From positions 1-5,712 of the forward strand of contig CABQJB010000131.1 of assembly GCA_902464195.1 (NCBI GenBank): a stretch of DNA of 5,712 nt, in the 5' to 3' direction. Source of the DNA: an uncultured Megasphaera sp. GTDB lineage: Bacteria > Bacillota > Negativicutes > Veillonellales > Megasphaeraceae. Below are positions 1 through 4,814 of this stretch, one piece after another; position 1 is the stretch's first letter; each line of letters begins with the position of its first letter. Under the pieces are notes generated by a model. That model was not told where the DNA came from, did no database searches, and was given only the letters and a program-made list of their open reading frames with translations. The position numbers were made by a program, and so were the translations under genes.

Positions 1-1
1 C

Positions 2-1174
2 CTGCCCTTGGGCAAGGTATCAGACGTCCATGGCCGGCGGCGGACGTATTCGATTTCACTCATCGTCTTCGCCCTGGCGACAGCTGCGGCGGCCTTTGCC
101 CAGACCCTGACCGGTCTCATCGTCTTGCGGGCTATCCAGGGCATCGCCTTGTCCGGCGTCTACGTATCGTATATGCCCCTGCTCCTGGCGACGACGGATG
201 AAGCTCATCAGGGCCATATCCTCGGCCGGGCCGTAGCCCTGACCTATCTCGGCCTGTCCCTGGGTCCGGTCATCGGCGGAGCCCTGACGCAATTCGTCGG
301 CTGGCGCTGCATCTTTCTCTTGTCGGCCCTGGCCATCGTCCTGTCTTACGCCTTCATCCGGCCCATCAAAGAAGAATGGTATGCCAACGGCGCGCCTTTC
401 GTCAACCTCGTCAGTTCAGCCTTATCAGTCAGTGGGATTCTCTGCGCACTCTATGGTCTGTCGTCCTTCGAAGACTACAGTGCCTTTTTCTGGGCTGGTA
501 TTATCCTGCTCATCGTCTTCGTCATCCACGAAGGGAAATCCTTCCATCCCCTGCTGCCGCTCTACTTGTTCCGCAACCTGACTTTTTCCATGTCCAACCT
601 GGCCGCCCTCATCCAGTATAGTTCCACTTATGCCGTTTCTTTCCTGTTGTCCCTCTATTTCCAGGTCATCCTCGGCCTGCCGCCGGCTGTGTCCGGAGCC
701 ATCCTCCTGGTCCAGCCCATCATCATGGCCTTCTTGTCGCCCCGGGCCGGCGACTTGTCGGACAAATACGGCCCGCGGGGCATTGCCTCTATCGGCCTCG
801 TCCTGACGGCTCTGGGACTGACAGCATTCGCCTTGTTCCCGCACGTCCCCGTCAGCGGCGCTGCGTTGTTTCTGGTCTTCATCGGCTTGGGCGCAGCTCT
901 CTTCGGCGCGCCCAACAACAGCGCCATCATGGGGTCCGTCAAAAAGATGCATCACGGCATCGCGTCGAGCATCCTGGCCTTATCGCGCAACCTCGGCCAG
1001 GCTCTGAGCATGGCCGTCGTCACCTTCATCATGACGACAGAAACGGCTAAACAACCGACCTATACAGATGGCGTCGTGGCCGCCCTGCACGCTTCGTTTG
1101 CCATCTTGGCCGTCCTCTGTTTCCTCGCCGTCGCAGCCTCGCTGGCCCGCGGCACCAGTCCCAAAAAAGTGTAA
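2..1174 (+). CDS. MFS drug/H+ antiporter, DHA2 (14-helix) type, 5' end cut by window
   Basis: This is an inner-membrane secondary transporter, probably exporting drugs or other toxic compounds in exchange for protons; the substrate cannot be read from sequence. The frame is open to the left edge, and the first visible residues already form the major facilitator motif A (GKVSDVHGRR, bases 11-40), which lies between helices 2 and 3. Helices 1-2 and the true start therefore lie upstream; the TTG at base 8 is internal. Twelve further hydrophobic segments follow, giving 14 in total, as in the EmrB/QacA (DHA2) group. Motif C of antiporters is present as LGPVIGGAL followed by GWRCIF, and a second motif-A copy (GDLSDKYGPRG) lies between helices 10 and 11. 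The protein ends in a basic tail (SPKKV). A secreted-protein gene starts 16 bases after the stop, so the two are probably co-transcribed. Family assignment is strong; the drug-efflux role is inferred from the family. Confidence 0.88.
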   Translation: MPLGKVSDVHGRRRTYSISLIVFALATAAAAFAQTLTGLIVLRAIQGIALSGVYVSYMPLLLATTDEAHQGHILGRAVALTYLGLSLGPVIGGALTQFVGWRCIFLLSALAIVLSYAFIRPIKEEWYANGAPFVNLVSSALSVSGILCALYGLSSFEDYSAFFWAGIILLIVFVIHEGKSFHPLLPLYLFRNLTFSMSNLAALIQYSSTYAVSFLLSLYFQVILGLPPAVSGAILLVQPIIMAFLSPRAGDLSDKYGPRGIASIGLVLTALGLTAFALFPHVPVSGAALFLVFIGLGAALFGAPNNSAIMGSVKKMHHGIASSILALSRNLGQALSMAVVTFIMTTETAKQPTYTDGVVAALHASFAILAVLCFLAVAASLARGTSPKKV

Positions 1175-1190
1175 ATTAGGAGGTATTTCC

Positions 1191-1619
1191 ATGAAAAAAC
1201 AACTCATCGCAGCCGTTACGGTCGCATCGCTCCTAGGTTTTGCCGGCGGCACGGCCGTCCAGGCCTTCAACCTCGGCTCTATCCTGAAAGTCGGCGGCAT
1301 TTCCGTCCTCGTTTCCAAATACGGAGATTCCATCAATGATTTCCTCAACAAACTGCTCATGAAGAACGGCGTCGGCACGGATTACGCGACGAAAGTCGTC
1401 CCCATCATCAGTGTCGGCACGGGTAAATATATCGGCGCCGTCCAGGTCATCGGCCCGTCGGCACAGGTCGAAAAAGTCAAGGCCGTCGCTCAGCTGGAAG
1501 GCGAATTCAACGGCATCGCCCGGGCCAATGCCCTCATCCCTATGGCGACGACGAACGTCACCAACCTCAACCGCGTCCAGGGCGTCGGCGTCTCAGCAAC
1601 GATTGATTTCAAGTTCTGA
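1191..1619 (+). CDS. Small secreted protein of unknown function (142 aa)
   Basis: I do not recognise this protein with certainty. Its start is fixed by TAGGAGGT 6-8 bases before an ATG and by a clear Sec signal peptide: MKKQ, a hydrophobic core at residues 5-23, and a V-Q-A site, with cleavage predicted after residue 25. The mature part is about 117 residues, has no cysteine (so it is neither a lipoprotein nor disulfide-bonded), and has no further membrane segment. It begins with an amphipathic stretch (residues 26-60), followed by glycine- and valine-rich segments (VVPIISVGTGKYIGAVQV) and a C-terminal GVGVSATIDFKF that look like beta strands. The expected location is the cell surface or periplasm. 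It follows the antiporter gene by 16 bases without a promoter or terminator between them, suggesting one transcript. A longer in-frame reading from 1068 is an artefact, because that part overlaps the antiporter gene. Confidence 0.85.
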   Translation: MKKQLIAAVTVASLLGFAGGTAVQAFNLGSILKVGGISVLVSKYGDSINDFLNKLLMKNGVGTDYATKVVPIISVGTGKYIGAVQVIGPSAQVEKVKAVAQLEGEFNGIARANALIPMATTNVTNLNRVQGVGVSATIDFKF

Positions 1620-1623
1620 TACC

Positions 1624-1652
1624 TTCCCTAAGCGGGGCGGGCGTGGTAAAAT
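1624..1652 (+). promoter_or_regulatory. Candidate promoter for the flavin dehydrogenase gene
   Basis: A TAAAAT box at 1647-1652 is preceded by TGG at 1644-1646, forming an extended -10 element. With a 17-base spacer the -35 position is TTCCCT (1624-1629), matching only three of six consensus bases. It lies in a locally AT-rich stretch after a GC-rich run and would start RNA near 1659, just before the ribosome binding site. It is weak on the -35 side, so readthrough from the upstream genes remains possible. Confidence 0.4.
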
Positions 1653-1670
1653 AAGACAACATATTTTTGT

Positions 1671-1677
1671 AAGGAGG
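1671..1677 (+). promoter_or_regulatory. Ribosome binding site that decides a TTG start
   Basis: AAGGAGG, a near-perfect Shine-Dalgarno sequence, lies 8 bases before the TTG at 1686. No ATG or GTG in the same frame lies at a suitable distance, and the protein's conserved N-terminal segment begins right after this TTG. The unusual start codon is therefore well supported. Confidence 0.85.
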
Positions 1678-1685
1678 CCCTTTGC

Positions 1686-3086
1686 TTGAAAACTTATCAG
1701 CCTATTACGGCAGAAATCATTGAAAAATTAAAGGCTATTACCGGTCCGACCTATGTCAAGACCGATAAAGACATGCTCTTACAGTATCAGACTGACTATG
1801 AAACCAATCCGGCCATGTTCCACCTTCCGGAAGTAGCCGTATCGCCGGCCAACGCCCAGGAAATCTCGGATATCGTCAAATTGGCCAATGAATACGACTT
1901 CCCCATTACCGTCCGCAGCGGCGGTACCAGCCTGGCCGACGGCGCCATCCCTGTCTGCGGCGGCCTGGTCCTCTGCATGGACCGTCTCAACAAGATCATC
2001 GAACTGAATGAAGAAGGCATGTACATGACCGTCGAAGCCGGCGTCCGTACAGTAGACTTGCAGAACGCCGCCAAGAAAGTCGGCCTCATGTATGCCGGCG
2101 ACCCGTCCAGCGCCGAAAGCTGCCTCATCGGCGGCAACCTGGCTACCAATGCCGGCGGCCTGCGCGCCGTCCGCTATGGGGTCACCCGCGACCAGGTCTA
2201 CTGCCTGGAAATCGTCACGCCTACAGGGGACATCGTCGAATGTGGCCGTATCCTCAAGAAATGCTCTACCGGCTACGACCTGGAACAACTCATCATCGGC
2301 AGTGAAGGGACGCTGGGCATCATCACCAAAGTCACAGTCAAGCTCATACCCCTGCCGCCGTACCGCTTCGACGTCCTGGCCATCTATACGGACCCGCGTC
2401 AGGCTCTGCACATGGTACCGAAGCTGATGAAAGCCGGCATCGACCCGACCAGCGTCGAATACATGGACAATTCCTACGTCCGCGGCTGTGCTGACTACTG
2501 CCATTACAAGGACATGCCGCACTACGACGACGGTATTTACGTCATCATCACCGTCGAAACGTTCCATGAAGATGAACTGGACACCAAGATGGATGCCGTC
2601 TGCACAATCTGTGAAGAATCGGGCGCTGCCGAAGTCCTGGAAGCCGATGACCGCGTCTGGAACATGCGCCGCAACTGCCAGACATCGGTTGAACTGCAAA
2701 GCAAAGTCTTCCTCACGGACGACGTCGTCGTTCCGGTCCATAAAATCGCCGGGACTATCGAAAAAATCATGGACATCGGCAAGAACTATCCCTTTGAAGT
2801 CAAGATCAATGCCCATATCGGCGACGGCAACCTGCACATCGTCCTCTGCAAGATGGACATGAGCGACGAAGAATGGGAAAAGAACGTCGAAGAATTCCAC
2901 CAGCAAGTCTACGCCTATGCCTACAGCGTCGGCGGCCGTCTGGCCGGCGAACACGGCATCGGTGCCAAGAAACTGAAATATATGGAACAGTTCACGCCAA
3001 AAGGTGAACTGAAAATCATGAAGACCATCAAACGGGCCATGGACCCGAAAGACATCCTCAACCCGGGGAAAGTGATTGATGCGTAA
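1686..3086 (+). CDS. FAD-linked 2-hydroxyacid dehydrogenase (D-lactate dehydrogenase / GlcD family)
   Basis: This cytoplasmic flavoprotein is expected to oxidise a D-2-hydroxyacid such as D-lactate or glycolate to the 2-oxoacid; in anaerobes of this group, relatives pass electrons to electron-transfer flavoprotein. The N-terminal half is the PCMH-type FAD domain: RSGGTSLADGAIP at residues 77-89 (pyrophosphate-binding loop), GDPSSAESCLIGGNLATNAG at 138-157, YGVTRD at 164-169 and GSEGTLGIIT at 205-214. The C-terminal half is the FAD-oxidase cap: HIGDGNLH at 377-384 and GEHGIGAKK at 421-429, whose H377, H384 and E422 are the expected metal/substrate ligands, ending in the usual DPKDILNPGKVI. The 466 aa length is normal for the single-subunit form (about 460-500), and there is no CxxCxxC cluster motif, so no fused iron-sulfur domain. 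Translation starts at TTG. No lactate permease, racemase or etfAB is visible nearby, so the substrate stays open. A strong terminator starts at the stop codon. Confidence 0.93.
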   Translation: MKTYQPITAEIIEKLKAITGPTYVKTDKDMLLQYQTDYETNPAMFHLPEVAVSPANAQEISDIVKLANEYDFPITVRSGGTSLADGAIPVCGGLVLCMDRLNKIIELNEEGMYMTVEAGVRTVDLQNAAKKVGLMYAGDPSSAESCLIGGNLATNAGGLRAVRYGVTRDQVYCLEIVTPTGDIVECGRILKKCSTGYDLEQLIIGSEGTLGIITKVTVKLIPLPPYRFDVLAIYTDPRQALHMVPKLMKAGIDPTSVEYMDNSYVRGCADYCHYKDMPHYDDGIYVIITVETFHEDELDTKMDAVCTICEESGAAEVLEADDRVWNMRRNCQTSVELQSKVFLTDDVVVPVHKIAGTIEKIMDIGKNYPFEVKINAHIGDGNLHIVLCKMDMSDEEWEKNVEEFHQQVYAYAYSVGGRLAGEHGIGAKKLKYMEQFTPKGELKIMKTIKRAMDPKDILNPGKVIDA

Positions 3087-3122
3087 AAAAAGCGGCTGTC
3101 GCACATGCGACAGCCGCTTTTT
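3085..3122. terminator. Bidirectional intrinsic terminator between convergent genes
   Basis: A perfect 12-bp GC-rich stem (3091-3102 with 3107-3118) closes an ACAT loop. It is flanked by an A run on the left (3085-3090) and a T run on the right (3118-3122), so each strand's RNA ends in U after the stem. It overlaps the last base pairs of the dehydrogenase stop codon and can also stop the convergent transporter transcript arriving from 3225. Confidence 0.93.
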
Positions 3123-3159
3123 GAGTGGTTAGGGGTTAGGGGCTAGGGGTTAGTAGGGG
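3123..3159 (+). repeat. G-rich heptanucleotide repeat, consensus TAGGGGY
   Basis: After the terminator come units of seven bases: GAGTGGT (3123-3129), TAGGGGT (3130-3136), TAGGGGC (3137-3143) and TAGGGGT (3144-3150), then TAGTAGGGG. Four runs of four G with loops of 3, 3 and 6 bases (3132-3159) could form a G-quadruplex on this strand. The same heptad, mostly as TAGTGGY, recurs after metQ at 5637-5712. Confidence 0.8.
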
Positions 3160-3178
3160 CGCCCACGTGGGGCGCCCG
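3156..3178. repeat. Short GC-rich palindromic element
   Basis: GGGGCGCCC occurs twice (3156-3164 and 3169-3177) around ACGT. Because GGGCGCCC is itself a palindrome, the unit is both a direct and an inverted repeat. It can fold as a hairpin with CCC/GGG next to the ACGT loop and five more G-C pairs below one bulged G (3172). No T run follows, so it is not a terminator. It resembles the GTAGGGGCG...CGCCCG intergenic hairpins I recall from various Firmicutes, which is unverified. Confidence 0.6.
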
Positions 3179-3186
3179 TTTACGCA

Positions 3187-3219
3187 AGTCGGTCACGGGA
3201 TTCTTACACATCCCCGACT
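3187..3219. other. Imperfect hairpin after the YbjJ-like transporter gene
   Basis: AGTCG (3187-3191) pairs with CGACT (3215-3219), and after a five-base bulge GGGAT (3197-3201) pairs with ATCCC (3210-3214), leaving an 8-base loop. It lies 5 bases beyond the transporter stop codon, on its 3' side. There is no U run on either strand. It may be a 3' end stabiliser or part of the intergenic repeat; it could also be chance. Confidence 0.3.
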
Positions 3220-3224
3220 ACAAA

Positions 3225-4367
3225 CTATTTCCCCCGCAAGAGCCGCATGGCCATGACGGCCATGATGACCAGGAGGGCTGTGACTAAGGCGAAGGAAGCG
3301 TAGAGGCTGAAAGCCCGGCCGATGAAGCCCAGTACGGCCGGGGCCAGGAGGATACCGGCGTAGCCGATGGTGCTGACGGCGGCGACAGCATCGGCGACGG
3401 GCATGTCTTTCTGCGTCCCCAGGGAGGAATAGAAAATCGGCACGGTATTGGCACAGCCGACGCCGATGAGGATGTACGATGCAAACAGGAAGGGGCCGCC
3501 GCTGATGAGCAGGATGCCCAGGAAGCCAGCAAAGGCGACGGGCAGGGACAGGGCCAGCAGCCGCCGCGGCCCGAAATGCATGGTCAGGGAATCACCGGGC
3601 AGGCGGGCCAGGAAGGCCGACGCCGTGAAAAGGGTCAGACCCAGGCCGGACTGGGAAATGTCGATGCCCTTTTCCGTCGTCATGAAGACGCCGCTCCAAT
3701 CGTTGATAGAACCTTCAATCAAGAAGGCAATGGTACAGACCAGGCCGATGAGGACGATTTTCCCTTTCGGCAGGACCAGGGAAGCGCCTTTACTGGAGGC
3801 CTGCCGTTCCCCATGGAGATGGGGCGCAAAGAAGCAGACGCAGAGGGCGATGAAGACGGCTCCAGCCATCATGACCACTTTCCAGTAAAGACCCAGATGG
3901 AGCAAAGATGCAAAAAAGGCGGCACCGGCGAAATTCCCCAGGGACCACATGGCCTGAAGGCCCGACATGAGACGCTTGTGGACTTTCCGTTCGATGAAGA
4001 TGCCGTTGATGTTGACGACGACATCGAGCAGCCCCAGGGACGAACCGAGGAGGACCGCCATGACCAAAGCCTCTGCATAAGCCGGCATATAACAGAGGAG
4101 GTTCAAGACGACGGCAATGGCCAGGCCAGCGACGGTCAAAGAGCGGCGGCATCCCAGTCGTCCGGCAATAGAGCCGGCCAGCATCATCATGATCAGTGCC
4201 CCTAAGCCTACAGCCAGCAAAAGGAATCCCAGGTGGTCGTCGGGAATCTGCAGCTGTCGTTTCAGGAAAGGAATGAGTGATGCCCACGACGTAAAGCCGA
4301 AACCGCCGAGGAAGTAAAAGGCTTTGGCGCTGTAAATCTGCCAAAGGATATCTCGTTTATTCATCAT
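3225..4367 (-). CDS. MFS transporter, YbjJ-like (12 helices)
   Basis: This inner-membrane transporter has 380 aa, about 12 hydrophobic segments, and the normal length for the 12-helix group. A degenerate motif A (GSIAGRLGCRR) is at residues 65-75. Features I associate with the YbjJ-like subfamily are LLDVVVNINGIFIERKV at 113-129 (D115 and N119/N121 in helix 4), MWSLGNFAGA at 140-149, and EGSINDWSGVF at 218-228, where E218, D223 and W224 match the family's E-G-x-x-x-D-W-S signature. YbjJ-like transporters have no firmly established substrate; sugars, metabolites or drugs are all possible. GAGGTGA at 4380-4374 lies 6 bases before the ATG at 4367 and 9 before the next ATG at 4364, so the start is ambiguous by one codon. 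Expression appears controlled by the structured leader just upstream (4386-4525). It is divergent from metQ and convergent with the dehydrogenase, with which it shares a terminator. Confidence 0.88.
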   Translation of the reverse strand: MMNKRDILWQIYSAKAFYFLGGFGFTSWASLIPFLKRQLQIPDDHLGFLLLAVGLGALIMMMLAGSIAGRLGCRRSLTVAGLAIAVVLNLLCYMPAYAEALVMAVLLGSSLGLLDVVVNINGIFIERKVHKRLMSGLQAMWSLGNFAGAAFFASLLHLGLYWKVVMMAGAVFIALCVCFFAPHLHGERQASSKGASLVLPKGKIVLIGLVCTIAFLIEGSINDWSGVFMTTEKGIDISQSGLGLTLFTASAFLARLPGDSLTMHFGPRRLLALSLPVAFAGFLGILLISGGPFLFASYILIGVGCANTVPIFYSSLGTQKDMPVADAVAAVSTIGYAGILLAPAVLGFIGRAFSLYASFALVTALLVIMAVMAMRLLRGK

Positions 4368-4385
4368 TTTCTGTCACCTCACACT

Positions 4386-4494
4386 AAAAAAAGCCGGACA
4401 AGAAACCACCCAAGGCTGCACCTTTATCGAAAGACGCGTTTACGTACGCATCCTTCCTCCAGTGCAGGACTGAAGTGACATCTTATCCGGCTTT
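4386..4494 (-). terminator. Terminator-like closing helix with U7 in the transporter leader
   Basis: The arm at 4494-4481 pairs with 4403-4390 (AAAGCCGGAUAAGA with UCUUGUCCGGCUUU, one U-G pair). The minus-strand RNA then runs into U7 (4392-4386, the first three paired). The stem is long and stable, but it encloses 77 bases folded into hairpins rather than a short loop, so termination efficiency is uncertain. It lies immediately before the transporter's ribosome binding site, where an attenuator belongs. Confidence 0.5.
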
Positions 4495-4514
4495 ATACTA
4501 TACGAGCATAAGCC
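4489..4514 (-). promoter_or_regulatory. Candidate antiterminator hairpin in the transporter leader
   Basis: GGCUUAUGC (4514-4506) pairs with GUAUAAAGCC (4498-4489) around a 7-base loop, with one bulged A and one G-U pair. It would form first during transcription and would sequester bases 4489-4494, which belong to the 5' arm of the terminator-like helix. It is therefore a natural alternative to that helix. Confidence 0.5.
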
Positions 4515-4530
4515 TCCGATGAGCGGTATT

Positions 4531-4559
4531 ATTATAACATAAAAAGAAATTTTCCTCAA
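4531..4559 (-). promoter_or_regulatory. Promoter of the YbjJ-like transporter gene (sigma-70 type)
   Basis: On the minus strand TTGAGG (4559-4554) is followed by a 17-base AT-rich spacer and a perfect TATAAT (4536-4531). RNA would start near 4525, giving a leader of about 160 nt before the ATG. Confidence 0.8.
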
Positions 4560-4574
4560 GAAGCACAATATTTC

Positions 4575-4603
4575 TTGACAGATTCTCTTCCAGGTGATAA
4601 TAT
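4575..4603 (+). promoter_or_regulatory. Promoter of the SAM riboswitch and metQ
   Basis: A perfect TTGACA (4575-4580) is followed after 17 bases by TAATAT (4598-4603), with TG at 4595-4596 forming an extended -10. GATAAT at 4596-4601 is an alternative -10 with a short 15-base spacer. RNA would start near 4610, about 20 bases before the riboswitch. The -35 box stands 15 bases from that of the divergent transporter promoter. Confidence 0.82.
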
Positions 4604-4626
4604 GTACACCAACAACAAAACATTGT

Positions 4627-4768
4627 CTTTCATCAAGAGCAGTCGAGGGAATGGCCCGATGACGCTGCGGCAACCCCCTATCGGGATAGGTGCCAAGTCC
4701 AGCGGTGTATACCGGCAGATGAACGAATCGCAAATTGAGCCGTCATCTGTATGACGGCTTTTCTTTTT
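4627..4768 (+). promoter_or_regulatory. SAM-I riboswitch (S-box) with attenuator, controlling metQ
   Basis: The aptamer (about 4627-4724) shows the S-box landmarks in order: TTCATC of P1 followed by AAGAG (4629-4639), GAGGGAATGGCCCGATGA (4645-4662) with the kink-turn, GCGGCAACC (4667-4675), GGTGCCAAGTCCAGC (4689-4703), and GATGAA (4718-4723), which closes P1. With S-adenosylmethionine bound, P1 forms and the terminator at 4738-4768 is free to fold, switching metQ off. Without it, CAGATGA (4716-4722), which includes the 3' strand of P1, can pair perfectly with TCATCTG (4743-4749) in the terminator arm and loop, making an antiterminator. High SAM should therefore reduce methionine uptake. The family and logic are well established; the pairing is read directly from the sequence. 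Confidence 0.97.
4738..4768 (+). terminator. Riboswitch-controlled intrinsic terminator before metQ
   Basis: AGCCGTCAT (4738-4746) pairs perfectly with ATGACGGCT (4751-4759) around a CTGT loop, followed by TTTTCTTTTT (4759-4768). It ends 46 bases before the metQ start codon and is the expression platform of the SAM-I riboswitch. Confidence 0.95.
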
Positions 4769-4814
4769 GACCGGCAAGCCCTTATTATTCGTTATCCAGA
4801 AAGGAAATGATTAC

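Larger units (their letters stand above)
4386..4525 (-). promoter_or_regulatory. Structured 5' leader, candidate riboswitch or attenuator for the YbjJ-like transporter
   Basis: Read on the minus strand, the RNA between the promoter and the ribosome binding site forms a closing helix of 14 bp (4494-4481 with 4403-4390). Inside it are three hairpins: 7 bp with loop CCUGC (4475-4457), 7 bp with a 6-base loop (4452-4433), and 4-5 bp with loop UGCAG (4424-4412). The first and third loops are complementary (CUGC with GCAG), allowing a kissing contact. Seven U follow the closing helix, and GAGGTGA lies 5 bases further on. Upstream, 4514-4506 can pair with 4498-4489, which uses up the 5' arm of the closing helix. 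The two folds are mutually exclusive, as in a transcription attenuator. The closing helix, two inner stems and the upstream hairpin each contain one pair that is G-U only in the minus-strand RNA. I cannot match it to SAM, T-box, lysine, cobalamin, TPP, FMN, THF or purine classes. The ligand is unknown. Confidence 0.6.

Noticed and set aside
1627..1638. Terminator after the secreted-protein gene (CCCTAAGCGGGG)
   Set aside because: The stem is only about four base pairs and no T run follows.
1779..3104. Long 441-codon open frame on the minus strand opposite the flavin dehydrogenase
   Set aside because: It is the antisense shadow of a gene with clear family motifs. Its composition is typical of such shadows and it has no ribosome binding site or promoter.
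3123..3159. CRISPR array, because of regular repeats
   Set aside because: The units are 7 bases in tandem without spacers, and no cas gene is present.
3576..4205. 209-codon plus-strand frame opposite the YbjJ-like transporter
   Set aside because: It is rich in D, E, Q and G with no domain, as expected from the complement of a hydrophobic membrane-protein gene.
4404..4411. T-box antitermination motif, suggested by GGGTGG on the minus strand near 4411-4406
   Set aside because: The required GGGTGG-N-ACCGCG continuation is absent (TTTC follows) and no stem I landmarks are present.
4440..4481. A 13-codon reading frame inside the transporter leader on the minus strand (MSLQSCTGGRMRT), possible leader peptide
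   Set aside because: There is no convincing ribosome binding site before it and no run of a regulatory amino acid, and the region is better explained by RNA hairpins.
4386..4494. A small inverted-repeat transposable element (MITE) with ends AAAGCCGG
   Set aside because: There is no target-site duplication, the interior forms organised hairpins with strand-specific G-U pairs, and the element sits exactly between a promoter and a ribosome binding site.
4499..4509. Three-codon minus-strand frame (ATG CTC GTA TAG) after GGAGG at 4517-4513
   Set aside because: The spacing of 3 bases is too short for efficient initiation, and the stretch lies inside the alternative hairpin.
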